Positions 1-7,261 of a stretch of 64,000 bases of DNA are shown one piece after another (the stretch's first letter is position 1; each line of letters starts with the position of its first letter). The notes under the pieces were generated by a model. The model searched no databases, was not told the origin of the DNA, and worked only from the letters and a program-made list of their open reading frames with translations. The translations under genes and the position numbers were made by a program. Source of the DNA: Mediterraneibacter hominis (GTDB lineage Bacteria; Bacillota; Clostridia; Lachnospirales; Lachnospiraceae); NCBI RefSeq assembly GCF_014287475.1, contig NZ_JACOPF010000001.1, positions 682,001 through 746,000 on the forward strand. The letters are read 5' to 3'.

Positions 1-63
1 ATGAGCTGCTCCCCATCCGATACCGCCAGGACCACAGAATAATTCTCCTAATCTAAATTGCAT
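1..63 (-). CDS. DNA (cytosine-5-)-methyltransferase, N-terminal 21 codons (runs off the left edge)
   Basis: Reading the minus strand from an ATG at 63 gives a frame open to the window edge. It contains GELFCGPGGIGWGA, which is motif I (the S-adenosylmethionine-binding FxGxGG element) of C5-cytosine DNA methyltransferases, at the usual place near the N-terminus. A strong GAAGGAGG ribosome site lies about 9 bases upstream, inside the end of the XRE gene, and the two genes overlap by 16 bases, which implies translational coupling. The enzyme would methylate cytosine at the target of the neighbouring PD-(D/E)XK protein. Only motif I is visible, so the specificity and the other motifs (PC, ENV, TRD) cannot be judged. 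The family call rests on this one motif plus context. Confidence 0.8.
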   Translation of the reverse strand, partial: MQFRLGELFCGPGGIGWGAAH

Positions 64-416
64 AATCCTTGTCCTCCTTCTATATCTTCACTATTTCTTT
101 TTCTTGATATTATAAAATCAATTTGTTTTTGTATATGTTGTTTTTCTTCATCATCCAGTTCATTAATACCTTTGAAAAATAGCTGATATTCCATTAAATC
201 ACCATTGTCTATATACCCCGCTTCAAGGTATAGTGATATCAACTTTACTTCATATATCCTCGCTAATTTTTTCAAATCTGCCGGAGGACAAACCAACTGT
301 CCTCGTTCTATTTTGCTTAATCGCGAATTTGTAATGCCGGTTTGCTCATTTACCTGTTTTAAGGTTAATCCAAGCATTTCACGATAATCTTTCAGTCTCT
401 TCCCTAGATTAGACAT
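48..416 (-). CDS. XRE-family HTH regulator, probable controller of the R-M locus
   Basis: This 122-residue protein has an N-terminal Cro/C1-type helix-turn-helix at about residues 4-60, including the recognition-helix stretch TGITNSRLSKIERG. It ends in a short charged tail. The start at 416 (MSNLGK) is chosen over an in-frame ATG at 446 because AGAGGTG lies 5 bases upstream of it. The gene has its own promoter and a repeated operator-like sequence, and its 3' end overlaps the methyltransferase start. Control (C) proteins of type II R-M systems sit in just this position and delay restriction after entry into a new host. That role is inferred from context, because XRE regulators are found in many other settings. 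Confidence 0.8.
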   Translation of the reverse strand: MSNLGKRLKDYREMLGLTLKQVNEQTGITNSRLSKIERGQLVCPPADLKKLARIYEVKLISLYLEAGYIDNGDLMEYQLFFKGINELDDEEKQHIQKQIDFIISRKRNSEDIEGGQGLCNLD

Positions 417-436
417 AGTAACACCTCTTTTATAAA

Positions 437-465
437 AAGATACCATATTTGCTGCATTTTATCAA
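437..465 (-). promoter_or_regulatory. Promoter of the XRE-methyltransferase pair
   Basis: TTGATA (465-460) and TATCTT (442-437) are separated by 17 bases on the minus strand, about 20 bases ahead of the XRE start. One copy of the 16-base repeat fills the spacer, so a bound regulator would block RNA polymerase. Confidence 0.55.
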
Positions 466-496
466 CTTTTTTATATATTTGCTGCATTTTCGCAGC
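445..496 (-). promoter_or_regulatory. Repeated operator upstream of the XRE gene
   Basis: A 16-base sequence (plus strand ATATTTGCTGCATTTT) occurs exactly twice, at 445-460 and 475-490, 30 bases apart (about three helical turns). The upstream copy is part of a larger dyad, GCTGC-N6-GCAGC (481-496). One copy lies between the -35 and -10 hexamers and the other upstream of the -35. This is the layout expected for an autoregulated XRE/C-protein promoter. Confidence 0.6.
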
Positions 497-510
497 ATAT
501 ATCTAGAGTA

Positions 511-538
511 AAAGAACGAAGTTTAGATTTCAACTTCG
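511..538 (-). terminator. Terminator after the PD-(D/E)XK gene
   Basis: The dyad CGAAGTT/AACTTCG (517-523 and 532-538) with an 8-base loop is followed on the minus strand by TTCTTTT. It begins 13 bases after the stop codon of the gene ending at 551, so the XRE-methyltransferase pair is transcribed from its own promoter. Confidence 0.6.
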
Positions 539-550
539 CTCCTTCCAAAA

Positions 551-1204
551 TCACAACTCAGCCAAATGTTTCCATATAGAATAAATTGTCTTTTCCTTTT
601 CATCATCCAACATACGCCTATGGCCTTCTATTGTAATACTTTCTGTTGGAATTGCTATATTTAATGTTTGTGCAACTTTTTGAACCTGTTCTAATTCCAA
701 TCTGCATAAGCCATCTCTTGTATTTTCTTTACTCATTCTATATGTGTTTTCTGCAGTACCATCATTAAACTTAAACAATTCCCATTTTTCACGAAATATT
801 TGAACAGCGCGCTGTGATAAATTTGCAATTCCAATTATTTCTATAATATCAGTTGGAATGATGTAACAATCCCCATTATTGCTGTCTATGCCAACTACAA
901 AATCACAATCTTCTCTCTCGATTATCCTGGTTCTGTCAACATCAGGATCTCTTACTATTTGCTGGCCTGCCCTTCCTCCACGGGTAACTACAAAATGATC
1001 TCCACTGGAACCTTTTACTTCTACACGATATAAATTTCCAGCATGATCAAGAACCGCATCATATGGCATGTCTCTCCACACCTTAAAGAAACAAAAATAT
1101 CCCGCTTTGCTTGCTCTTCCTTGAAAAATACTTTCATCTGCAGCACCATTTAAACTTCTATAGCTGCCTTCAGCAACTCCTGTAATATTCTTTTCCCAAG
1201 CCAT
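551..1204 (-). CDS. PD-(D/E)XK nuclease-like protein, candidate restriction endonuclease
   Basis: This 217-residue protein carries a PD-(D/E)XK-type active-site pattern: PYD at residue 49, then E62-V-K64 in the stretch LYRVEVKGSS. The rest (for example DFVVGIDSNNGDCYIIP, around 101-117) resembles the small nuclease domains linked to homing and restriction enzymes. GGAGG lies 5 bases before the ATG. It sits 14 bases downstream of the DUF262 gene and upstream of an XRE regulator and a cytosine-5 methyltransferase, so a type II restriction endonuclease is the natural reading. The family call is from the motif and the role is inferred from neighbours. No similarity to a named restriction enzyme was recognised. 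Confidence 0.65.
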   Translation of the reverse strand: MAWEKNITGVAEGSYRSLNGAADESIFQGRASKAGYFCFFKVWRDMPYDAVLDHAGNLYRVEVKGSSGDHFVVTRGGRAGQQIVRDPDVDRTRIIEREDCDFVVGIDSNNGDCYIIPTDIIEIIGIANLSQRAVQIFREKWELFKFNDGTAENTYRMSKENTRDGLCRLELEQVQKVAQTLNIAIPTESITIEGHRRMLDDEKEKTIYSIWKHLAEL

Positions 1205-1218
1205 TTTATCCTCCGTAC

Positions 1219-3294
1219 CTAAATTAAAAACTTGTCAATATCTATTTCATGACTGATCGGTTTAGACATCATCCAAGTAAAATGATTATCCTTATCTTTA
1301 TAGAATTCTACATGCCAGTGAGTAATATTTCCTTCTTCATCCCAGGATACTCGCATGTTTTCTTTATATTTTTCCAATTGCATTACCGGCATAACAACTA
1401 TAGTATTTTCATCTTTACAGCCATAAACAATATATTGTTCATCAATATCACTGATTGCTTTCAGCGGATTTTTTCTATACGCAAACCAATATCGTTCTCG
1501 CCCGCCTTTATTATACATTCTCGATGTTGTAATTAAGAATCCCTTTTTGCCATCAGATGTAACATATGCATTTCTTCCAACTTTTATCAATTCATCTGAT
1601 ACATGTTCTGCAAGCCTAACTACACACTTTTCTGAAAAGTTCACTTTCTTTTTCTTTGCTTTTGTCTGAACTTGCTCGGGAATAACAATAACTGTATCAT
1701 TGTCATTTTCTTCTGTATAATCATCATATTCGATTCCTAATGACTCACAAAACAGATGCTTCATTTTTTCAAACCGCTTTGTACAATAGTCCGTATAGTA
1801 TTCTTTCAAAACATTAAAGTCTTCTGGTTGTTCATACGGCATATCCATCCATTCAAGATCTTCTGCTTCTGTAAAACTATATTTGCTTTCTACCTCGTTC
1901 AGATCAATATGAACAAGGTACTTTTTATCCTGATAAAAATTTTTCGCTCCTTTACTCCTATTTGCTTTTTCTGGCAAATAGCACAAATTTGCTATACAGC
2001 TAACTGGCAGACCATCCCCTTTACAGGCCTCTATCAATTTTCGCATTTGTTCCTTTGGTGCAATGTGCTCCACATCAAATTTATCCACTGACAATTGATC
2101 CATCGCAGTAAACGTATTTAAGTAAATACAGTTTAGAATAACATACTCTTCACTCTTTGGATTTGCAATATTTTTTCGCTCAGTACGAAGCATTGAACGC
2201 TCAAAAAAACTCTCCAATGCAACTCTCCAAGCTCGGCTTGATATTTCGACAGCATATCGATTTGGTTTTGCAGCACTATGAATTTTATTTGTTCCACCCT
2301 CACTCCAATAATTCGTGATGATATCATACACATAGTACTGAAGCAAATTACGAGATATTATCATTTTTCGCTCGTCCCAAGTATCGGATAATACATCATA
2401 ATTATTATCAGAATACATTTCTTTGAATGTTGTAGATATCATAGACATAATTTGGTATTTAGAATGGAATTTTTTATTCCCGCTTCGACTATTTCCCTTA
2501 AATTTAGTAATTACCGAAATAGCCTGATTAACGAAATCTATGGAACTACAAAGAGCTTTTTCAAAAGCATCGATGTCTGTGTCCGCAAAATTTTTATATA
2601 ATACTTTAATCTTATCTGAATCATTTAAACATGCATTCACTAATTCAAAGGCTATTGGATTTACAGTATCATCTGCCAAAGCAGTGTTAAAACTCAATAT
2701 ATCGTACTTATGCGCAAGAAACTTACCTAAGCCAAACAAATACTCAAAAGCATTTACCTGCTTTTTACTGCGCATCTCTTCCCGGTTATATCCGTGAATC
2801 TTATAATTATCCTCCGTAAATGTATCATATTTCTTTATAACATGCTCTATGATTTCATTATTGCTTATAGTATATTTCTTCTTAATCGGCCAAGCCGCAG
2901 CATATACCTCGTATTGATCCAAAGGCGTTCCTTGCGAATTTATGCGGTCAAATATTTCAGGCAAATTATTTTCATCACCAGTATAGACAATAACCGGAAT
3001 AACTGTACCAGCAATTTTATCATATAATGCCTGACGTTCCTCAAAGAACGCTTGTATAACCTCTATCAATTTTCCAACAGGTTCATATCCCGCATTAAAT
3101 TCCTTAGATATCTGCATCGCGACCGAATAGTATTGTAAGTTTTTAAAAGTCTTTTGCTCTTTTATAAAATTTGTAAGAATAGCACGAATTACTGCATTTT
3201 TTTCTTCTCCAGTATTCTTTACTATTTTTAAGATGCTTGAACAAAATTCATCAGATATATTATCATCATAGAAGAATTCTGTTGGATTAGTCAT
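1219..3294 (-). CDS. GmrSD-like DUF262/DUF1524 protein, C-terminal part (separate frame)
   Basis: These 691 codons continue the DUF262 protein encoded just upstream in another frame. The region near residues 400-460 contains FDVEHIAPKEQ followed by LCYLPEKANRSKGAKNF, the His-centred HNH-type signature of DUF1524. A C-terminal domain of about 120 residues was not recognised. DUF262 plus DUF1524 is the architecture of GmrSD-type (type IV) restriction enzymes, which cut modified phage DNA using a nucleotide-dependent DUF262 module. The nominal ATG at 3294 has no good ribosome site. It lies just after an A8 run, and removing one A joins the two frames smoothly (...SIKKYMTNPTEFFYDD). The gene is therefore frameshifted, phase variable, expressed by slippage, or mis-sequenced. 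Confidence 0.7.
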   Translation of the reverse strand: MTNPTEFFYDDNISDEFCSSILKIVKNTGEEKNAVIRAILTNFIKEQKTFKNLQYYSVAMQISKEFNAGYEPVGKLIEVIQAFFEERQALYDKIAGTVIPVIVYTGDENNLPEIFDRINSQGTPLDQYEVYAAAWPIKKKYTISNNEIIEHVIKKYDTFTEDNYKIHGYNREEMRSKKQVNAFEYLFGLGKFLAHKYDILSFNTALADDTVNPIAFELVNACLNDSDKIKVLYKNFADTDIDAFEKALCSSIDFVNQAISVITKFKGNSRSGNKKFHSKYQIMSMISTTFKEMYSDNNYDVLSDTWDERKMIISRNLLQYYVYDIITNYWSEGGTNKIHSAAKPNRYAVEISSRAWRVALESFFERSMLRTERKNIANPKSEEYVILNCIYLNTFTAMDQLSVDKFDVEHIAPKEQMRKLIEACKGDGLPVSCIANLCYLPEKANRSKGAKNFYQDKKYLVHIDLNEVESKYSFTEAEDLEWMDMPYEQPEDFNVLKEYYTDYCTKRFEKMKHLFCESLGIEYDDYTEENDNDTVIVIPEQVQTKAKKKKVNFSEKCVVRLAEHVSDELIKVGRNAYVTSDGKKGFLITTSRMYNKGGRERYWFAYRKNPLKAISDIDEQYIVYGCKDENTIVVMPVMQLEKYKENMRVSWDEEGNITHWHVEFYKDKDNHFTWMMSKPISHEIDIDKFLI

Positions 3295-3559
3295 ATATTT
3301 TTTTTATACTGTTGCCCCTTTGAAGACCATCGACTAAAATATAAGTTCGCTTGTTATCTTCATATGTCTCGTAAAACAACATTGTTCCTACCGGATAGCC
3401 TTTGATTAAGGAATCAATAAATTTTTGTTCTTGTCCTTTTTTCCAGCGCTTACCACGCTGAAACATCGGGACAACAATTCTTTTGTTATCTTTATGCATA
3501 TCTCTTAATGCATTGGACAGATCTTCTAATGTCCAATTTTCACAAGTACATCCCGCCAT
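3287..3559 (-). CDS. GmrSD-like DUF262 protein, N-terminal part (frame ends at an A8 run)
   Basis: This 90-residue frame contains the DUF262 signature: VVPMFQRGKRW (about 29-39), FIDSLIKGYPVGTMLF (about 47-62) and ILVDGLQRGNSIKK. In DUF262 proteins these elements form the ParB/sulfiredoxin-like nucleotide-binding core. AAGGAAGGG lies before the ATG at 3559, and a promoter-like pair is found at 3593-3621, so this is the true start of the operon's first gene. The frame stops four codons after the A8 run (3298-3305), and the next frame starts within the last 8 bases. Alone it lacks the rest of DUF262 and the nuclease domain, so it would be inactive unless the frame is restored. Confidence 0.75.
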   Translation of the reverse strand: MAGCTCENWTLEDLSNALRDMHKDNKRIVVPMFQRGKRWKKGQEQKFIDSLIKGYPVGTMLFYETYEDNKRTYILVDGLQRGNSIKKIYD

Positions 3560-3592
3560 ACTATTCCCTTCCTTTGCAAATGAAGATAATTT

Positions 3593-3621
3593 ATTTTATC
3601 ACTTTGGCTAGTCGAAGTCTA
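3593..3621 (-). promoter_or_regulatory. Probable promoter of the restriction operon
   Basis: TAGACT (3621-3616), a 17-base spacer and TAAAAT (3598-3593) on the minus strand lie about 35 bases before the DUF262 start. Each hexamer differs from consensus at one or two positions. Confidence 0.4.
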
Positions 3622-3845
3622 TACTTGCACATGACGTACATAAAAACGCCCCACACCTGCAGGACGTTCCTCTCAAATATTCACTTAATTCTCCCCTGTA
3701 GTACTCTCCCCGTAACCCCCTTCTAACGATTCCCTAAAGGGGTTCACTTCTATATATACCCTCTTAACGATTACTTCTACACAATCCCATTTAACTCGCC
3801 CAAGAAGTAGTCTTTCGGTAGTTCCGCGGCACTATGACTGCCGTA

Positions 3846-3929
3846 CTATGCCCGGTTCTGCGGCACTTTTACCAACACATTCGGTAGTCCGTTCACCCTG
3901 CCGTGGCAGACGAATAGTATTTTTATCAT
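3846..3929 (-). pseudogene. Possible 5' stump of a low-molecular-weight protein-tyrosine-phosphatase gene
   Basis: A 27-codon frame behind AGGAG begins MIKILFVCHG, which is how many LMW tyrosine phosphatases start (normally followed by NICRS, completing the P-loop). Here the sequence diverges right after HG and stops soon. The match is only ten residues, so chance similarity cannot be excluded. It fits a gene cut by recombination. Confidence 0.35.
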
Positions 3930-4120
3930 ATTTTAAAGTTCTCCTGATTTGCATTAGTTTGCCCTATTTTGCCTGGTATATAATTGCCGTTTGGATTGTT
4001 AAAACAATCACAGAATGGGCAAAACATGGCAAAATGCGGCATATTAAGGCCATCAAAAGTAGTAAGAATGGGGATGTGTTACTACTACGGGTATTTATTA
4101 GAATTTCCAATAAATGTTTA

Positions 4121-4603
4121 TTATGTATCGAGCATAACCCATTCATCACCTAGTACCCATCTTAATGCTGATAATTTACCGTTGAGCATTCCCCACTCAA
4201 AATCACTATATGGCCCTAGATTATCTTCTCCATATTTATCAATTACTTTCTGTGCGGATTTTAATGCGCCTTCCCAAATCTCTGGATTTACTGTCTCTAT
4301 ACCGTTTTCTATACGGTATTTCAATGATAAGTGTCTATCAAACCATATTTTATCTAAAAACATTCTTATTGCATCTGTAATTTCTTCTATCGTTCGTGAT
4401 TCAGTTTCATAGGCCCAATCTTCATCCAAATCAGATTGTAGTTTTTCTTGGTTTAAAACTATTATTTGTGAAAAAGTTTTTTCACTGTCTAAACTACTAG
4501 TTAATCTCTCTAATATTCCCTCTATACTTGACATTCTTTGATTATAAGAGGCAAAAAAAGACACTTGTTCTTCTTTATTCATGTCAATCTCCAAGAATTC
4601 CAT
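4121..4603 (-). CDS. Conserved nuclease-like protein, C-terminal part (separate frame)
   Basis: This 160-codon frame is acidic, with a C-terminus GMLNGKLSALRWVLGDEW typical of an uncharacterised conserved family. Reading the same frame further upstream is open to about 4735 and gives a sensible continuation: TNQELRLSERKELTEL, then YHLERISTLLNSPAYYGIR. It is thus the second half of the gene whose first half is encoded at 4693-5034. The apparent starts at 4603 (no ribosome site) or 4582 (TTGGAG upstream) would make only a fragment. Function unknown. From memory, the full family is a roughly 300-residue protein whose first half looks like a restriction-endonuclease fold. Confidence 0.6.
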   Translation of the reverse strand: MEFLEIDMNKEEQVSFFASYNQRMSSIEGILERLTSSLDSEKTFSQIIVLNQEKLQSDLDEDWAYETESRTIEEITDAIRMFLDKIWFDRHLSLKYRIENGIETVNPEIWEGALKSAQKVIDKYGEDNLGPYSDFEWGMLNGKLSALRWVLGDEWVMLDT

Positions 4604-4692
4604 ACGAATTCCATAATAAGCTGGAGAATTTAATAACGTAGATATTCTTTCCAGATGATATAGCTGAATATCGATTTGTGGAGCTAATTCTG

Positions 4693-5034
4693 TCAGTTCT
4701 TTTCTTTCTGATAGACGTAATTCTTGATTAGTAAAAAAACCATTCCGTTTGCATAATTTTGTTTTACACCCGTAATATCATGAAGAAACTTTGTTTTTAT
4801 ATCTAAAAAATTTTGTTGACCTCGTGGAAAGTATACCGCCCCTATCCATTTACTGCCATTATCCGATAGTACCATATCTTTAAGCCCATCTCGTCCGCCT
4901 AACGGATGAGATGGATCAACACCACGAAACCCCTCATTCAATAATATCACTGCTGCCAAACGCTCTGCAGCAGCCTGCCCTTTGTCCCATTCAAGCAATC
5001 TATGCCATGTCTCCCGCCCCTCATTTCTTCGCAT
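4693..5034 (-). CDS. Conserved nuclease-like protein, N-terminal part, frameshifted at a T7 run
   Basis: This 113-codon frame contains DPSHPLGGRDGLKD (about 40-53) and KWIGAVYFPRGQQNF (about 62-76), conserved features of an uncharacterised family that looks like a PD-(D/E)XK-fold nuclease. After residue GMVF the product departs from the family pattern and stops. Adding one T to the T7 run (plus-strand A7 at 4733-4739) restores GMVFFTNQEL and joins it to the frame ending at 4121, giving one gene of about 914 bases. It lies in the same defence-like island as the R-M genes, so a defence role is a reasonable guess but not shown. A real disruption, phase variation and a sequencing indel are all possible. 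Confidence 0.55.
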   Translation of the reverse strand: MRRNEGRETWHRLLEWDKGQAAAERLAAVILLNEGFRGVDPSHPLGGRDGLKDMVLSDNGSKWIGAVYFPRGQQNFLDIKTKFLHDITGVKQNYANGMVFLLIKNYVYQKEKN

Positions 5035-5084
5035 TTGTTTACTCCTAAAATAATCAATTTCCTGTATAATGAAAAATTATATAT

Positions 5085-5585
5085 TTAATCTCTATTTTTA
5101 TATTTTTCCCATGACATGCTAAACAGTTGTCTACAGCATACCTCTCTCAATATATATCTAAAACCTCGCAAAAAATTGATATTAATATTTCCGTTTTGTT
5201 TTTCATAAATATATCGCCAATATTCAAACGCATTAGAGGATTGATTTAATAATTCATTAAAAATATTTTCGTTTTTAGAATTAAACCATCTTTTAATCCT
5301 TTCCTCTACAAGTATTGCTGTATCATAGTCCAACATTCTATATTCTTTCCACAATGTTTTTAACTTATGGCATTTTATATCTTCAACACCTTTACCATGA
5401 TAAACTAGTAATGTTTTAATAAATACTTCACATGCAAATGCAGAATTAACAATTCCTGACACTGTGTGTGAACGCATTCTGTATTCAATACTATTAGGCT
5501 CTACTTCGCAGAACTTAGCGCAGTCGCAAAACGCACATGCGTGTTCAAACATGCGTTGCGAATTGACTAAAATATTATTTCTCAT
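5085..5585 (-). CDS. HEPN-like hypothetical protein
   Basis: This 166-residue, mostly helical protein includes GIVNSAFACEVFIKTLLVYHG (shortened: NSAFACEVFIKTLL, about 46-59), then a KCHKLKTLW stretch. That arrangement is common in small HEPN-like proteins, in which a helix carrying a conserved N/E pair is followed by a HxL motif. AAGAGGCG lies 5 bases before the ATG. A clear catalytic Rx4-6H motif of HEPN ribonucleases was not found, so the family assignment is tentative. It follows the nuclease-like gene in the accessory island and may be part of a defence or toxin module, but no antitoxin partner is recognisable. Confidence 0.45.
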   Translation of the reverse strand: MRNNILVNSQRMFEHACAFCDCAKFCEVEPNSIEYRMRSHTVSGIVNSAFACEVFIKTLLVYHGKGVEDIKCHKLKTLWKEYRMLDYDTAILVEERIKRWFNSKNENIFNELLNQSSNAFEYWRYIYEKQNGNININFLRGFRYILREVCCRQLFSMSWEKYKNRD

Positions 5586-5952
5586 AATATCGCCTCTTAT
5601 TCCTTATAGATAGTTTTTAGAAGAAAAACATTCTCTCTCAATATAATACTTATTTCCCGCCACAAATGACAAAATACTGATTTTTATTATACTATGACAA
5701 ATTACTTAAGTCCACATGTTAATATGTTAAAAAAGAATAGTCGCCAAAATACATGGTATATTTAAATTAAAAATCATGACCGCCCGTCAAAATGGGTGGT
5801 TTATATTTCGCATGCTTCGCGAGCTCAACAGGGTCACAACCCATATTTGAAATGCACCCAATCACGCAAGTTGGGTGCATTTCAAATATGGTACGCAAGC
5901 CAGTAAGAGAGTATGCCAATGACTACCTATACATTTCTTAAAATCATCTTCG
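5586..5952. other. Gene-free stretch with two strong hairpins
   Basis: This 367-base AT-rich stretch contains a hairpin at 5779-5800 (ACCGCCC / GGGTGGT, loop GTCAAAAT) and a perfect 21-base inverted repeat at 5841-5861 and 5871-5891 with a 9-base loop. The first resembles the short subterminal hairpins of IS200/IS605-type elements, but no tnpA or tnpB is present. The stretch separates the island genes from a truncated radical SAM gene, so it may mark the edge of a deletion or insertion. Confidence 0.45.
5841..5891. repeat. Perfect 21-bp inverted repeat
   Basis: The arms 5841-5861 and 5871-5891 are exact reverse complements, separated by TCACGCAAG. There is no T run after either arm, so it is not a typical intrinsic terminator. 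A cruciform, a mobile-element end or a structured RNA are possible. Confidence 0.85.
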
Positions 5953-6267
5953 CACAAACAGCTTAACCCGCAGATTATCGGAGCAAGTATGCTTACTATT
6001 TTCCCCAATTCTGAGCTGTATAAGGAAATAGAAGCAGGTCATTGGCAGGAAGAAACAGAAATTGAAAAATATAGAGAGTTGAGGACGCTTGCAGATAACT
6101 TGAACATTCCCGTATGGTTTGCTGTCGGCGGTGCTTCTAATGCTATTCCGATACAGGGAACTTTCCCGAAGGACAAGAAAAAAGTTGTATCTGTTCTGGA
6201 TAAAATTATCAAAAGCGCAGATGAAAAGGAACTACGAAATTACAGAACAAATCTGCATCATTTATAG
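5953..6267 (+). pseudogene. 3' stump of a radical SAM gene (paralogue of the next gene)
   Basis: From 5953 the plus-strand frame reads QLNPQIIGASMLTIFPNSEL and continues to a stop at 6267 (about 104 codons). The sequence aligns throughout with the C-terminal third of the radical SAM protein encoded directly downstream: LTIFPNSELY matches LTLFQDIELY, FPKDKKKVVSVLDKI matches LPKEKEFILSELQNI, and NYRTNLHHL matches KYRHSLKSL. The N-terminal part with the cysteine motif is missing and a stop lies at about 5924 in this frame. It is therefore the remaining end of a tandem paralogue whose front was lost at the border of the hairpin region. The ATG at 5989 lies inside the conserved core and is not a credible start. 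Confidence 0.75.
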
Positions 6268-6277
6268 GGGGGATTCT

Positions 6278-7159
6278 ATGCACTTTACAGGCAGAACATG
6301 GCGCCCACCTTATGAGGCAAGCTCATTTATTATACAGGCGACAGCAGGCTGTACACATAATAAGTGTAGCTTTTGCAGTTTATACAAAAAGGAATGTTTC
6401 CGCATGTCGCCTATGGAAGAATGGCGAGAAGATTTAGCGGAACTCGCTTCCTATCAGCCCTATGCAAGACGAATTTTTTGGACAGGGGCAAATCCTTTTG
6501 TTATGAGCTATGAGAAGTTAAAGGAGCGTGCTTTAGCGGTATATGATTATCTTCCAGAGTGTCAGACTATGGCTATGTTTGCGAGTATCAGAGATATAAA
6601 ACCAAAAAAAGTCTGGCAGTTAAGAAGATTGCGGGGATTAGGTATCAATGGGCTAAGTATCGGCACGGAAACAGGTGACAATTACACGCTGCGGCTTGCC
6701 AACAAGGGCTATACTGCAAAAGATATTATAGACCAGTGCCGAAAACTTGACGAAGCTGGAATTGAATATTACTTCGTTTACATGACAGGACTTGCAGGAA
6801 AAGGAAACGGGTATCGAAATGCGGTAAATAGTGCCAAAGTTTTCAGCAAGGTCAATCCACGTTTTATTTCCATAGACTCTTTGACTTTGTTTCAAGATAT
6901 AGAATTATATGCATTAGCTAAACAAGGAAAATTTATTCCTGCTGCGGAAAGAGAGCGCATAGAGGAATTGCAAACATTTATCAGACACCTGCAGCTCAAA
7001 GTCCATCTATTTGCAAACAGTGTATCAAACTTTTATCCGACTACCGCTTATCTTCCTAAAGAGAAAGAGTTTATTCTCAGTGAATTGCAGAATATCCTCG
7101 ATACGGTAAGTGAGGAAGAAATGCAAAAATACAGGCATAGCTTAAAGTCTTTAGGTTAA
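6278..7159 (+). CDS. Radical SAM protein with CX4CX2C cluster motif
   Basis: This 293-residue protein has an N-terminal radical SAM cluster motif C25-x4-C30-x2-C33 (GCTHNKCSFC). This family spaces the first two cysteines by four residues rather than the usual three. GLSIGTETGDN (about 127-137) fits the SAM-binding GGE/ribose region of the TIM barrel. The start at 6278 is set by AGGGGGGA a few bases upstream; a longer upstream reading overlaps the stump gene and has no ribosome site. The gene is 11 bases after the truncated paralogue. No tailoring substrate or partner can be named. It is not obviously an anaerobic sulfatase-maturating enzyme, because the extra cysteines of the SPASM domain are not seen. 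Confidence 0.8.
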   Translation: MHFTGRTWRPPYEASSFIIQATAGCTHNKCSFCSLYKKECFRMSPMEEWREDLAELASYQPYARRIFWTGANPFVMSYEKLKERALAVYDYLPECQTMAMFASIRDIKPKKVWQLRRLRGLGINGLSIGTETGDNYTLRLANKGYTAKDIIDQCRKLDEAGIEYYFVYMTGLAGKGNGYRNAVNSAKVFSKVNPRFISIDSLTLFQDIELYALAKQGKFIPAAERERIEELQTFIRHLQLKVHLFANSVSNFYPTTAYLPKEKEFILSELQNILDTVSEEEMQKYRHSLKSLG

Positions 7160-7261
7160 TCAGAATTTGAACAATATTAACGCTAAAAATACGCACTGCT
7201 ATGCCTGTTGTTGCCACTACTTCTTCCGACAGTTAGTATACCGCATATATTCTTTTTTAAC

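Larger units (their letters stand above)
3560..4120. other. 561-base stretch without an intact gene
   Basis: This stretch holds the promoter of the restriction operon, a minus-strand terminator-like hairpin at 3642-3668 (arms AACGTCC and GGGCGTT followed by TTTTTA), short repeated words (ACTACCGAA and GTGCCGC on the minus strand, between about 3815 and 3905), and a 27-codon remnant that begins like a low-molecular-weight phosphatase. It looks like scrambled, decayed DNA at a recombination site. No RNA gene is visible. Confidence 0.5.

Noticed and set aside
3848..4412. Overlapping plus-strand frames of 101 and 142 codons
   Set aside because: No ribosome sites and no family pattern. They run through the decayed stretch and opposite the nuclease-like gene.
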